Shown here piece after piece: positions 8,525-16,887 of a stretch of 56,756 bases of DNA. How positions within the stretch are numbered: the first letter of the stretch is position 1; each line of letters opens with the position of its first letter. Location: the NCBI GenBank assembly GCA_014762635.1, contig JABURR010000089.1:1-56756 (forward strand), written 5' to 3'. The notes under the pieces are model-generated. The model was not told the DNA's origin and ran no database searches. It worked only from the letters and a program-made list of their open reading frames with translations. Made by a program: the position numbers and the translations under genes. This DNA is from Paracoccaceae bacterium. Lineage in GTDB: Bacteria > Pseudomonadota > Alphaproteobacteria > Rhodobacterales > Rhodobacteraceae.

Positions 8525-8875
8525 ATGGCAGAAAACCAGAAGGCACCCGTCGAGGCGGAGGAGGACTCCTGTCTCGCCGCGGCCGAAGACCTGTTCCGCG
8601 AAGCCGTCGCCGCGATGTCGGCGCTGAAACGGCGGCTGAAAGCCGGGGAACTCGTTCCTGAAAAAGAGACCAAGATCGCCGTCAGCGAAGTTTCCAAGGC
8701 GATCCAGCTCGTCCTGACCGAAAGGCACAAACTTGCCAAACATAGCACCAACAACGCCAGTGTCGCTGGCGGATATGCGATCGACCTCGAAGCGGCGCGG
8801 GACGAGATCCGACGCCGCATGGCTTGCCTCCGCCGCGCCGGAGCAGATGGACGCCTTCCTGGAGGGGTTGAGTGA
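8525..8875 (+). CDS. g1: GTA g1: small terminase-like protein
   Basis: First gene of the GTA structural cluster, 116 residues, acidic N-terminus, predicted mostly helical with a charged KRRLKAGELVPEKET segment. In RcGTA the equivalent small protein acts as the small terminase that pairs with g2 for DNA packaging. Identification comes from position immediately before terminase, size and helical character; there is no catalytic motif. GAGAGG lies 11 nt before ATG 8525. The 3' end overlaps the 5' end of g2 in another frame by about 100 bp if g2 starts at 8775. Confidence 0.8.
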   Translation: MAENQKAPVEAEEDSCLAAAEDLFREAVAAMSALKRRLKAGELVPEKETKIAVSEVSKAIQLVLTERHKLAKHSTNNASVAGGYAIDLEAARDEIRRRMACLRRAGADGRLPGGVE

Positions 8876-10148
8876 CGATGCGCTGCTTGCGCTGCCCTAT
8901 CTCTTCGAGTTCTGGGCGTTTGACCACCAGTTGCCGCCCGGCGGCACCTGGCGCAGCTGGGTGGTGATGGGCGGGCGCGGTGCGGGCAAGACCCGCGCCG
9001 GGGCCGAATGGGTGCGGTCCCAGGTCGAGGGGCCGCGCCCCGCCGACCCGGGCCGCGCCCGGCGCGTGGCGTTGGTGGGCGAGACCCACGACCAGGTGCG
9101 TGAGGTCATGGTCTTTGGCGACAGCGGTATCCTTGCCGTTTCGCCCCCCGACCGCCGCCCGGTGTGGGAGGCGGGCCGACGGCGGCTTGTCTGGCCCAAT
9201 GGCGCGGTGGCGCAGGCCGTCTCGGCGCATGAGCCCGACAGCCTTCGCGGCCCGCAGTTCGACGCGGCCTGGGCCGATGAGCTGGCGAAATGGCCCAAGG
9301 CGGAGGAAACCTGGGACATGCTGCAATTCGCCCTGAGGCTGGGGGACGATCCGCGGCAGGTGGTGACCACCACGCCGCGCAACGTGCCGGTGCTGCGATC
9401 GATCCTTGCCAATGGCTCGACCGTGGCGAGCCAGGCCCCGACCGAGGCGAACCGCGCCTACCTGGCGGAAAGCTTCCTGGCCGAGGTGCGGGCGCGCTAT
9501 GGCGGCACCCGGCTGGGGCGGCAGGAGCTGGACGGCGTGCTTCTGGATGACCGGGAAGGCGCGCTCTGGTCGCCCTCGGTTCTTGAGAAGGCGCGGCAGG
9601 TCGAGGCTCCGCGCCCCTCGCGGATCGTGGTGGCGGTGGACCCGCCGGTGACGGGGCATGCGGGGTCTGACCTTTGCGGCATCGTCGTGGCCGGGGCGGT
9701 GACCGAGGGGCCGCCCCAGGACTGGCACGCGGTGGTGCTGGAGGACGCGAGCCTTCGCGCCGCCACGCCCCAGGGCTGGGCCGAGGCGGCGCTGGCTGCG
9801 ATGGAGCGCCACGGGGCCGACCGGCTGGTGGCCGAGGTCAATCAGGGTGGCGACCTTGTGGAAAGCGTCATTCGCCAGATCGACCCGCTGGCCCCGTTCC
9901 GGGCGGTGCGTGCCTCGCGCGGGAAGGCCGCGCGGGCCGAGCCGGTGGCCGCGCTCTATGAACAGGGCAGGGTGGCGCACCGGCCGGGGCTGTCGGCGCT
10001 CGAGGACCAGATGTGCCGGATGACGGCGCAGGGATACGAGGGGCGCGGCAGCCCCGACCGGGTGGACGCGCTGGTCTGGGCGCTGAGCGATCTGATGATC
10101 GACCCGGCGGCCCGCTGGCGCCATCCGCAGATCCGGGCGCTGCGCTAG
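8775..10148 (+). CDS. g2: GTA g2: large terminase (DNA packaging ATPase/nuclease)
   Basis: Motor that cuts and pumps host DNA into the GTA head. The 457-residue product has a Walker A motif GGRGAGKT at residues 66-73 just after WVVMG, an acidic ATPase region (FDAAWADELAKW), the coupling-like VVTTTPRN, and a C-terminal RNase H-type nuclease domain beginning VAVDPPVTG with later conserved Asp (VDALVWALSDL). The start is uncertain: ATG 8775 keeps the WLASAAPEQ segment I would expect in homologues, ATG 8847 would remove the overlap with g1, and the frame is open to 8733. Confidence 0.93.
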   Translation: MRSTSKRRGTRSDAAWLASAAPEQMDAFLEGLSDDALLALPYLFEFWAFDHQLPPGGTWRSWVVMGGRGAGKTRAGAEWVRSQVEGPRPADPGRARRVALVGETHDQVREVMVFGDSGILAVSPPDRRPVWEAGRRRLVWPNGAVAQAVSAHEPDSLRGPQFDAAWADELAKWPKAEETWDMLQFALRLGDDPRQVVTTTPRNVPVLRSILANGSTVASQAPTEANRAYLAESFLAEVRARYGGTRLGRQELDGVLLDDREGALWSPSVLEKARQVEAPRPSRIVVAVDPPVTGHAGSDLCGIVVAGAVTEGPPQDWHAVVLEDASLRAATPQGWAEAALAAMERHGADRLVAEVNQGGDLVESVIRQIDPLAPFRAVRASRGKAARAEPVAALYEQGRVAHRPGLSALEDQMCRMTAQGYEGRGSPDRVDALVWALSDLMIDPAARWRHPQIRALR

Positions 10149-10176
10149 GCCCGAAGGCATCACGAGGAGATCACCG

Positions 10177-11361
10177 ATGGTATTGAAGCGATTGCGGCGC
10201 GCCAGTCCGGCGCCCGAACAGAAGGCCTCGGCCTCGGGGCCGGTCATTGCCTGGCAGGGCGCGGGCCGCGTGGCCTGGAGCCCGCGCGACACGGTCAGCC
10301 TGACCCGCAACGGGTTCAGCGGGAACCCGGTGGGGTTCCGCTCGGTCAAGCTGATCGCCGAGGCGGCGGCGGCGCTGCCGCTGGTCCTGCAGGACCGGGA
10401 GCGGCGCTATGCCGAGCACCCGCTGCTGGGGCTCATCGCCCGGCCCAACCCGTTGCAGGGGCGGGCCGAGCTGTTCGAGGCGCTGTTCGGTCAGTTGATC
10501 CTGACCGGCAACGGTTACCTCGAGGCCGTGGGCGGGGCGACGGGCGCGATCCCGGCGGAACTGCATGTTCTGCGCTCGGACCGGATGAGCCTGGTTCCGG
10601 GGGCCGATGGCTGGCCGGTGGCCTATGATTACGCTGTGGGCGCCAAGAAGCACCGTTTCCACCTGGGCGATGGGCCGCCGCCCGTGTGCCATGTGAAAAG
10701 CTTCCATCCGCAGGATGACCATTACGGCTTGTCGGCGCTACAGGCGGCGGCGGGGGCGGTGGATGTCCACAACTCCGCCTCGGCCTGGTCCAAGGCGCTC
10801 TTGGACAATGCGGCGCGGCCCTCGGGCGCGATCGTCTACCGGGGCTTGGACGGGCAGGGCAGCCTCAGCCCGGATCAATACGACCGTCTGCTGGGCGAGA
10901 TGGAAAGCTACCACCAGGGCGCGCGCAACGCCGGGCGGCCGATGCTGCTGGAAGGCGGGCTCGACTGGAAGCCGATGGGGTTTTCCCCCTCGGACATGGA
11001 GTTTCAGAAGACCAAGGACGCCGCCGCGCGGGAAATCGCGCTGGCCTTCGGCGTGCCGCCAATGCTGCTGGGGATCCCGGGTGATGCCACTTATGCCAAC
11101 TACCAGGAGGCCAATCGCGCCTTCTACCGGCTCACGGTGCTGCCGCTGGTCAGTCGCATCGCCTCGGCGGTGTCGTTCTGGCTGTCGGATTTCGCCGGAG
11201 AGCCGCTGGAACTGAAGCCCGACCTCGACCAGGTGCCCGCGCTGGCTGCCGAGCGCGACCAGCAATGGCGCCGGGTAAGCGAGGCCGAATTCCTGACCCG
11301 GACCGAGAAGCGCGCGCTTCTGGGCTTGCCGAAACTGAGCGAGGATGACGAGGATGAGTGA
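10177..11361 (+). CDS. g3: GTA g3: portal protein
   Basis: A 394-residue HK97-type portal protein, the dodecameric ring at the head vertex through which DNA enters. Visible signatures include NPVGFRSVKLIAEAAAALPLVL near the N-terminus, LTGNGYLEAVG, the crown/wing region HVKSFHPQDDHYGLSALQAA, and the stem stretch FGVPPMLLGIPGDATYANYQEANRAFY. ATG 10177 is preceded by GAGGAG. The stop overlaps the g4 start, leaving no room for the small g3.5 gene described in R. capsulatus. Confidence 0.95.
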   Translation: MVLKRLRRASPAPEQKASASGPVIAWQGAGRVAWSPRDTVSLTRNGFSGNPVGFRSVKLIAEAAAALPLVLQDRERRYAEHPLLGLIARPNPLQGRAELFEALFGQLILTGNGYLEAVGGATGAIPAELHVLRSDRMSLVPGADGWPVAYDYAVGAKKHRFHLGDGPPPVCHVKSFHPQDDHYGLSALQAAAGAVDVHNSASAWSKALLDNAARPSGAIVYRGLDGQGSLSPDQYDRLLGEMESYHQGARNAGRPMLLEGGLDWKPMGFSPSDMEFQKTKDAAAREIALAFGVPPMLLGIPGDATYANYQEANRAFYRLTVLPLVSRIASAVSFWLSDFAGEPLELKPDLDQVPALAAERDQQWRRVSEAEFLTRTEKRALLGLPKLSEDDEDE

Positions 11362-11911
11362 CGGGACCCACGGGCTTGAGACGAAGTTCATGGCGCTGGC
11401 CGAGGGCGTTACCGTGACCGATGGCACGAATATCGCCGGATACGCCTCGGTCTTCGGGGCGCGGGACCAGGGCGGTGACGTCGTGGCCCCCGGCGCCTAT
11501 CGCGCCAGCCTGGCGCGGCTGCGCGAGCAGGGGCGGCGGGTCAAGATGCTCTGGCAGCATGACCCGGCCCAGCCGATCGGCATCTGGGACGAGCTGCACG
11601 AGGACGGGCGCGGCCTGTTCGTGAAGGGCCGGCTGCTGACCGAAGTTGCCCGGGGCCGCGAGGCCGCCGCGCTGATCGGGGCGGGGGCGATCGACGGGCT
11701 GTCGATCGGCTATCGCACGGTCAAGGCCACCAAGGATGGCGAGGGCCGCAGGCTCTTGTCGGAACTGGAGCTTTGGGAGGTGTCGCTGGTGACCTTCCCG
11801 ATGCTTCCCGAGGCGCGGATCGGGGCCAAGGGGGATGACCCCGAGGATACCGCCCTGCGCGACCTTGCCGCGGCGCTGGATGGCGCCCGGCGGATGCTGG
11901 CGGGCAACTAG
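11354..11911 (+). CDS. g4: GTA g4: prohead maturation protease
   Basis: A 185-residue HK97-family (U35/S78) prohead protease that cleaves the scaffold part of the capsid protein during head maturation. The core IAGYASVFGARDQGGDVV, the catalytic-His region KMLWQHDP and the catalytic-Ser region IDGLSIGYRTV are all visible, followed by LSELELWEVSLVTFPM. The ATG at 11354 lies inside the portal 3' end (ATGAGTGA), a coupled arrangement. Length and order are as in RcGTA. Confidence 0.94.
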   Translation: MSDGTHGLETKFMALAEGVTVTDGTNIAGYASVFGARDQGGDVVAPGAYRASLARLREQGRRVKMLWQHDPAQPIGIWDELHEDGRGLFVKGRLLTEVARGREAAALIGAGAIDGLSIGYRTVKATKDGEGRRLLSELELWEVSLVTFPMLPEARIGAKGDDPEDTALRDLAAALDGARRMLAGN

Positions 11912-11946
11912 CCGGCCTTTCCACCCCAGACAGAACAGGAACTGCG

Positions 11947-13149
11947 ATGAGCAAGACCGAGATCAAGGCTCGGGCCGGGACAGGTGCGTCCACGGCCCCG
12001 GAAGCGGCTGCCGAGGTGAAAACCGCGCTCGCCGGCTTCGTGAAAGAGATCAAGGACCTCCAGTCCGAGATGACCACCCGACTTCAACAACAGGAAGACC
12101 GACTGACCATGCTGGACCGGAAAACCGTTACCCAGGGCCGCCCGGCCCTTGCCACCGCCGCCGAGACCGAGGCGCCGCACCTCAAAGCCTTTGCCGCTTA
12201 TGTGCGGCACGGGGATGATGACGCCCTGCGCGGACTGACCCTCGAGGGCAAGGCCATGTCCACCGCGGTGGCCGCCGATGGCGGGTTCCTCGTCGATCCG
12301 CAGACCGCCGAGAGCATCCGCAGCGTGCTGAAATCCACCGCCTCGATCCGCCAGATCGCCAATGTGGTGAACGTGGACGCGACCTCGTTCGACGTGTTGG
12401 TGGATCACACCGACCTCGGCTCGGGCTGGGGCAGCGAGGCGGGCTCCACCACCGAGACCTCGACCCCGCAGATCGACCGTATCACCATCCCGCTGCACGA
12501 GCTTTCGGCCCTTCCCAAGGCCAGCCAGCGGCTGCTCGATGACAGCGCCTTCGACGTGGAGGGCTGGCTGGCGACGCGCATCGCCGACAAGTTCGCCCGC
12601 GCCGAAGCCGCCTCGTTCGTCTCGGGCGACGGGGTGGACAAGCCCAAGGGCTTCCTTGCCCACACGGCGGTGGCCGAGGCCAGCTGGGCCTGGGGCTCGC
12701 TTGGTTATGTCGCCACCGGCGCGGCGGGCGATTTCGACGCCACCAACCCCGCCGATGCGATCGTCGAACTGGTCTACGCTCTGGGCGCGCAATACCGCGC
12801 CAACGCGAGCTTCGTGATGAACTCCAAGACTGCGGGACGGGTGCGCAAGCTCAAGGACAACGACGGGCGGTTCCTGTGGTCCGACGGGCTGGCCGCCGGG
12901 GAGCCCGCGCGGCTCATGGGTTACCCGGTGCTGATCGCCGAGGACATGCCCGACATCGGGGCCAGCGCCAATGCCGTGGCCTTCGGCGATTTCGCCGCCG
13001 GCTACACCGTGGCGGAACGCCCGGACCTGCGCATCCTGCGCGATCCGTTCTCGGCCAAGCCGCATGTGCTGTTCTACGCCACCAAGCGCGTGGGCGGTGA
13101 CGTGAGCGATTTCGCCGCGATCAAGCTGCTGAAGTTCGCCCTTTCCTAA
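11947..13149 (+). CDS. g5: GTA g5: major capsid protein
   Basis: A 400-residue HK97-fold capsid protein. About the first 100 residues form a helical, charged delta-like scaffold (KEIKDLQSEMTTRLQQQEDRL) expected to be removed by the g4 protease. The capsid domain follows, with GGFLVDPQTAESIRSVLKSTASIRQIANVV, IDRITIPLHELSALPKASQRLLDDS, ADKFARAEAASFVSGDG and the C-terminal FYATKRVGGDVSDFAAIKLLK. It is followed by the longest non-coding gap inside the cluster, which holds an unusual inverted repeat. Confidence 0.97.
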   Translation: MSKTEIKARAGTGASTAPEAAAEVKTALAGFVKEIKDLQSEMTTRLQQQEDRLTMLDRKTVTQGRPALATAAETEAPHLKAFAAYVRHGDDDALRGLTLEGKAMSTAVAADGGFLVDPQTAESIRSVLKSTASIRQIANVVNVDATSFDVLVDHTDLGSGWGSEAGSTTETSTPQIDRITIPLHELSALPKASQRLLDDSAFDVEGWLATRIADKFARAEAASFVSGDGVDKPKGFLAHTAVAEASWAWGSLGYVATGAAGDFDATNPADAIVELVYALGAQYRANASFVMNSKTAGRVRKLKDNDGRFLWSDGLAAGEPARLMGYPVLIAEDMPDIGASANAVAFGDFAAGYTVAERPDLRILRDPFSAKPHVLFYATKRVGGDVSDFAAIKLLKFALS

Positions 13150-13166
13150 GGGCGGATGGCGTGCCT

Positions 13167-13262
13167 GGCCCTGATGGGCCGGGCCGTCGGGCGCGCACCG
13201 CAAACCCCTGTGTTGTCTAGCTGCTGTCCCTCCCCTCGAGCGGCGCAGGAGGTGCGCGCCCG
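13167..13262 (+). repeat. Hairpin and long-range perfect inverted repeat between g5 and g6
   Basis: A small hairpin (GGCCC 13167-13171, loop TGAT, GGGCC 13176-13180) is followed by a perfect 12-bp inverted repeat: CGGGCGCGCACC at 13188-13199 and GGTGCGCGCCCG at 13251-13262, with a 51-nt loop. No T-run follows the distal arm. This is the only gap over 100 bp in the structural cluster, directly after the capsid gene. A structured mRNA element (processing or stability) is an inference. Confidence 0.6.
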
Positions 13263-13304
13263 TGTTCCACCGAGGGGGCGGACCCGAAGTTTCGGAGATA
13301 TTCC

Positions 13305-13898
13305 ATGATGTTAGTCGAGCAGACCCCGGTGCCCCTTGCGGCACTTCCGGTCGCGGAATTCAAGGATCACCTGCGGCTGGGCACCGGGTTCGCCGATGAC
13401 GGGCTGCAGGACGCGGTGCTGGAAACCTGCCTGCGTGGCGCGCTTGGCGCGCTTGAGGCGCGGACCGGCAAGGCGATCCTGCAACGCGGGTTCCGCTGGA
13501 CCCTTGCGGCCTGGCGCGACCTGTCGGCCCAGGTGCTGCCGGTGGCGCCGGTGGCGGCGATCACCGGGCTTTCGATCACCGACCGCGATGGCGGCGCCAG
13601 TGTCATCGACCCGGGCCGGTATCGGCTCGAGGTTGATCTGCACCGGCCCCGGCTGGTCTCGGTTTCGCTGGTGCTGCCCACGATCCCTGTGGGCGGCGCG
13701 GCCGAGATCAGCTTCGACGCCGGGTTCGATGTCGCCTGGAGCGGTGTCCCCTCGGACCTGGCCCAGGCGGTGCTGATGCTGGCGGCGCGGTTTTACGAGT
13801 TTCGCGACGGCGATGCCGAGATGGCGATCCCGCAGTCGGTCGCGATGCTGAGCGAACGCTACCGCGTGCCGCGTCTCTTTGGCGGGGGCCGCGCATGA
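13305..13898 (+). CDS. g6: GTA g6: head-tail connector (adaptor) protein
   Basis: A 197-residue helical protein of the phage gp6-like head-tail connector family, forming the ring under the portal. The N-terminal VAEFKDHLRLGTGFADDGLQDAVLETCLRGALGALEARTGK block is the family hallmark, followed by the beta-rich LPVAPVAAITGLSI region and the helical end DLAQAVLMLAARFYEFRDG. Two adjacent ATGs (13305, 13308) are possible starts. The stop overlaps g7 (GCATGAGC at 13893-13900). Confidence 0.93.
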   Translation: MMLVEQTPVPLAALPVAEFKDHLRLGTGFADDGLQDAVLETCLRGALGALEARTGKAILQRGFRWTLAAWRDLSAQVLPVAPVAAITGLSITDRDGGASVIDPGRYRLEVDLHRPRLVSVSLVLPTIPVGGAAEISFDAGFDVAWSGVPSDLAQAVLMLAARFYEFRDGDAEMAIPQSVAMLSERYRVPRLFGGGRA

Positions 13899-14233
13899 GC
13901 GGCCCGCGTCTGACCCGCAAGCTGATGCTGGAAGCCGCGCAGCTGACCCCTGACGGCGCGGGCGGCTGGACCGAGGTCTGGGCGCCGCTGGGAACGGTCT
14001 GGGCCGAGATGCGCCCCGCTGGCGGCAGCGAGGCCGGGGCCGAGGCTGCGACCCTGTCGCAGACGCCCTACCGGGTGACGGTTCGCGCCGCGCCCCCCGG
14101 CGCGCCCTCGCGGCCCCGCCCGGGGCAACGCTTCGTCGATGGCGCGCGGCTTTTCCGCATCCTCGCGGTGATCGAGAGCGATCCCGCCGGGCGTTACCTC
14201 ACCTGCCTGACCGAAGAGGAGGTGGCCGCATGA
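13895..14233 (+). CDS. g7: GTA g7: head-tail adaptor / stopper protein
   Basis: A 112-residue beta-rich protein of the SPP1 gp16-like head-tail joining family (opening RKLMLEAAQLTPDGAGGWTEVW, closing LFRILAVIESDPAGRYLTCLTEEE). It is expected to sit between connector and tail terminator. Both ends overlap neighbours by four bases (ATGA), which supports tight co-translation of g6, g7 and g8. Confidence 0.92.
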   Translation: MSGPRLTRKLMLEAAQLTPDGAGGWTEVWAPLGTVWAEMRPAGGSEAGAEAATLSQTPYRVTVRAAPPGAPSRPRPGQRFVDGARLFRILAVIESDPAGRYLTCLTEEEVAA

Positions 14234-14640
14234 GCTATGCCATTTCCGCCGCGCTGCAGGCGGCGCTTTACCAGCGACTCTCGGGTGACGCGGCGCTCGC
14301 GGCCCTTGTGGGCAGCGCGATCTACGACGCGGTGCCTGCGGGCGCGCTGCCGGAAACCTACGTGAGCCTCGGCCCCGAAGAGGCGCGCGATGCCTCCGAC
14401 CTTTCGGGCGCGGGGGCCGACCATGACTTCGCGGTGAGCGTGGTGACCTCGGCGGCGGGCTTCCAGACCGCCAAGACCGTGGCGGTGGCGATCTCGGACG
14501 CGCTGGCCGCCCCGCCGCCCGTGCTGGCGCGCGGGCGCATCGTGGCGCTGTGGTTCCTGCGCGCCGAGGCCCGCCGGACCCGCGACGGCACCGCCCGCCG
14601 CATTGACCTGAAATTCCGCGCCCGCGTGGAAGATTCCTGA
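14230..14640 (+). CDS. g8: GTA g8: tail terminator protein (DUF3168)
   Basis: A 136-residue DUF3168 protein that caps the tail tube at the head end. Characteristic segments are the N-terminal helix LQAALYQRLSGDAALAALVGSAIYDAVP, ETYVSLGPEEARDASD, and the C-terminal RIDLKFRARVEDS. It starts on ATG 14230 overlapping g7 and is followed by a 24-nt spacer with a T-run before the g9 ribosome site. Confidence 0.93.
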   Translation: MSYAISAALQAALYQRLSGDAALAALVGSAIYDAVPAGALPETYVSLGPEEARDASDLSGAGADHDFAVSVVTSAAGFQTAKTVAVAISDALAAPPPVLARGRIVALWFLRAEARRTRDGTARRIDLKFRARVEDS

Positions 14641-14664
14641 TTTTTCCAGATTGGAGTGAGCATC

Positions 14665-15078
14665 ATGGGTGCCCAGAACGGCAAGGACCTCCTCATCAAG
14701 CTCGACCTGACCGGTGGCGGCCAGTTCGAGACCATCGCGGGGCTCAGGGCCACGCGGATCAGTTTCAACGCCGAAAGCGTGGATGTGACCAGCCTCGAAA
14801 GCCAGGGTGGCTGGCGCGAGTTGCTGGCGGGCGCGGGGGTGAAATCCGCCGCGATTTCGGGCTCGGGCGTGTTCCGTGACGCCAGCACGGATGAGCGCGC
14901 GCGGCAAATCTTCTTCGACGGAGAAGTGCCGCAGTTTCAGGTGATCATCCCCGATTTCGGCACCGTGCAGGGGCCGTTCCAGATCACCTCGATCGAATAT
15001 GCGGGCAGCCATAACGGCGAGGCCACCTACGAGATGGCCCTGGCCTCGGCCGGTGTCCTCAGCTTCACGGCGCTCTGA
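14665..15078 (+). CDS. g9: GTA g9: major tail protein
   Basis: A 137-residue tail-tube protein of the TP901-1/lambda gpV-like group. The N-terminus MGAQNGKDLLIKLD and the core FETIAGLRATRISFNAESVDVTSLES are typical for the GTA family, as is the GPFQITSIEYAGSHNGEATYEM C-terminal part. ATG 14665 is preferred over GTG 14656 because GGAG at 14653-14656 is 8 nt upstream and the encoded N-terminus is conserved. The stop overlaps the g10 start. Confidence 0.94.
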   Translation: MGAQNGKDLLIKLDLTGGGQFETIAGLRATRISFNAESVDVTSLESQGGWRELLAGAGVKSAAISGSGVFRDASTDERARQIFFDGEVPQFQVIIPDFGTVQGPFQITSIEYAGSHNGEATYEMALASAGVLSFTAL

Positions 15079-15395
15079 TGGCGAACCCCTACACGGGCGA
15101 GGTGCGGCTGATGATCGACGGCGAGGCGCGGGTGCTGAAGCTGACGCTGGGCGCGCTGGCCGAGTTGGAGGCCGAGATGGAGGCCGACACGCTGGTTGCC
15201 CTGGCCGAACGGTTCGAATCCGGGCGGTTTTCGACCCGCGACGTGCTGGCGCTGATCTGCGCGGGCTTGCGCGGCGGCGGCTGGCAGGGCGGCCCGCAGG
15301 ACCTGCTGACCGCCGAGATCGAAGGCGGCGTAATGGGCGCGGCCCGGGCGGCGGGGCTGCTGCTGGCCCGCGCTTTCGCGCTGCCCGGCACATGA
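15078..15395 (+). CDS. g10: GTA g10: tail assembly protein (GTA-gp10 family)
   Basis: A 105-residue protein of the gene-transfer-agent gp10 family, probably a tail assembly chaperone analogous to lambda gpG. MANPYTGEVRLMIDGEARVLKLTLGALAELE is the diagnostic N-terminus, and the remainder is helical. It starts on the last base of the g9 stop and overlaps the following chaperone by four bases. The chaperone role is inferred from order before the tape measure. Confidence 0.92.
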   Translation: MANPYTGEVRLMIDGEARVLKLTLGALAELEAEMEADTLVALAERFESGRFSTRDVLALICAGLRGGGWQGGPQDLLTAEIEGGVMGAARAAGLLLARAFALPGT

Positions 15396-15589
15396 GCCGC
15401 ACCGACTGGCCCGGGCTGATGCGGGCCGGGATGCGCGGGTTGGGGCTGAGCCCCGGCGCGTTCTGGGCGCTGACCCCGGCAGAGCTGATGCTGTTGCTGG
15501 GGCAGGGCGCGGGCGACGCGCCCATGGGCCGCGCGCGGCTGGAAGAACTGGCCCGCGCCTATCCGGACACAAGCGAAGGAGGAGACTGA
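15392..15589 (+). CDS. GTA g10.1: small tail assembly chaperone (rcc01693-like)
   Basis: A 65-residue protein starting MSRTDWPGLMRAGMRGLGLSPGAFWALTPAELMLLLG, which matches the rcc01693 / TIGR02216 small phage-tail chaperone pattern (Trp-rich helical start, LTPAEL motif). It overlaps g10 by ATGA, and the tape-measure start follows its stop directly. In tailed phages such a pair is often made by frameshifting; here the two are separate overlapping genes. Confidence 0.88.
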   Translation: MSRTDWPGLMRAGMRGLGLSPGAFWALTPAELMLLLGQGAGDAPMGRARLEELARAYPDTSEGGD

Positions 15590-15590
15590 C

Positions 15591-16244
15591 ATGGCCGATC
15601 TCGACAGGTTGGACGAACAGATCGCGGCGCTGGAAAGCAGCCTTGGCGGGGCCGAGGGCGTGGCCGCCGCCTTCAATGACGAGTTGCGCAGGATGCAGGC
15701 CACGGTGGCCGACACAGGCCGCGACGTGGGCGAGTTGAGCCGCGGGATCAGCCGCGGTCTGAGGGGCGCGTTCGACGGGCTGGTGTTCGACGGGCTGCGG
15801 CTTCGCGATGCCATGCGGCAGGTCGGGCAATCGATGCTCGACGCCGCCTATGCCGCCGCGATCAAGCCCGTGGCGCGGCACATGGGCGCGGCGATGGCGG
15901 GCGGGATGGAGGGCCTTGTTCGGGGGCTTTTGCCCTTCGCCAATGGCGGTGGCTTCGCGCAAGGCCGCGTCATGCCCTTCGCCCATGGTGGCATCGTCGG
16001 CGGGCCGGTGGCCTTTCCGATGCGCGGCGGCTGGGGGCTGATGGGCGAGGCCGGGCCCGAGGCGATCATGCCGCTCACGCGCGGCGCCGATGGCAAGCTG
16101 GGCGTCCGGGCCGAGGGCGGCGGGCGGCCGGTGACGGTGGTGATGAACATCTCTACCCCCGATGCCGAGGGGTTTCGCCGTTCGCACAGCCAGATCGCGG
16201 CGCAGATGACCCGCGCGTTGTCGCGCGGGACGCGCAACCGCTGA
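15591..16244 (+). CDS. g11: GTA g11: tail tape measure protein
   Basis: A 217-residue tape-measure protein, very short for the class but normal for RcGTA-type particles. It has a helical N-terminal half with coiled-coil character (LDEQIAALESSL, NDELRRMQATVADTGRDVGELSRGISRGLRGAFDGL) and the C-terminal family block PFANGGGFAQGRVMPFAHGGIVGGPVAFPM-GLMGEAGPEAIMPL. Its size should set the tail length. Confidence 0.92.
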   Translation: MADLDRLDEQIAALESSLGGAEGVAAAFNDELRRMQATVADTGRDVGELSRGISRGLRGAFDGLVFDGLRLRDAMRQVGQSMLDAAYAAAIKPVARHMGAAMAGGMEGLVRGLLPFANGGGFAQGRVMPFAHGGIVGGPVAFPMRGGWGLMGEAGPEAIMPLTRGADGKLGVRAEGGGRPVTVVMNISTPDAEGFRRSHSQIAAQMTRALSRGTRNR

Positions 16245-16254
16245 GGAGAGACAG

Positions 16255-16887
16255 ATGAAATTTCACGAGGTGCGGTTTCCCGCCTCGCTGAGCTTCGGCT
16301 CGGTGGGCGGGCCCGAGCGGCGCACGGATATCGTGACGCTGGCCAACGGGCATGAAGAACGCAACACCCCCTGGGCGCATTCGCGCCGCCGCTATGACGC
16401 GGGACTTGGGATGCGCTCGCTCGATGACGTGGAGACGCTGATCGCGTTTTTCGAGGCGCGGCGCGGGCAGTTGTTCGGCTTTCGCTGGAAGGACTGGGCC
16501 GATTACCGTTCCTGCGGAGCGTCGGAAGAGGTCGGCTTCGAGGACCAGGTGACCGCGATTGCCGACGGGGTGCAGACGGTTTTCCCGCTGGTCAAGACCT
16601 ATCGCTCGGGCGGGGAAAGCTACACCCGCCCCGTGACGAAACCGGTGGCAGGGAGCGTGCGCCTTGGCATCGCCGGGACACCGATGACCGAAACCGTGCA
16701 TTGGGAGGTGGATACCGCCACGGGCCTTGTCACCTTCTTCGATCCGCCCGCGCAGGGCGCGCAGGTGACGGCGGGGTTCGAGTTCGACGTGCCGGTGCGG
16801 TTCGACACCGATCGCATCCAGACCTCGGTGGCAAGCTTCAAGGCCGGTGATGTGCCCAATGTGCCGGTGGTCGAGGTGCGGGTCTGA
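16255..16887 (+). CDS. g12: GTA g12: distal tail protein (DUF2460)
   Basis: A 210-residue DUF2460 protein that forms the ring at the distal end of the tail tube. Signatures are MKFHEVRFPASLSFGSVGGPERRTDIV, the NTPWAHSRRRYDAGLG segment, FFEARRGQLFGFRWKDWADY and the C-terminal VPVRFDTDRIQTS. GAGGAGAG stands directly before ATG 16255. The stop overlaps the g13 start. Confidence 0.94.
   Translation: MKFHEVRFPASLSFGSVGGPERRTDIVTLANGHEERNTPWAHSRRRYDAGLGMRSLDDVETLIAFFEARRGQLFGFRWKDWADYRSCGASEEVGFEDQVTAIADGVQTVFPLVKTYRSGGESYTRPVTKPVAGSVRLGIAGTPMTETVHWEVDTATGLVTFFDPPAQGAQVTAGFEFDVPVRFDTDRIQTSVASFKAGDVPNVPVVEVRV

Noticed and set aside
13156-13308. A 50-codon ORF in the g5-g6 gap whose stop overlaps the g6 ATG
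   Set aside because: The product is Arg/Pro/Ala-rich text typical of chance ORFs at high GC, the ribosome site is badly spaced, and the inverted repeat explains the region better.
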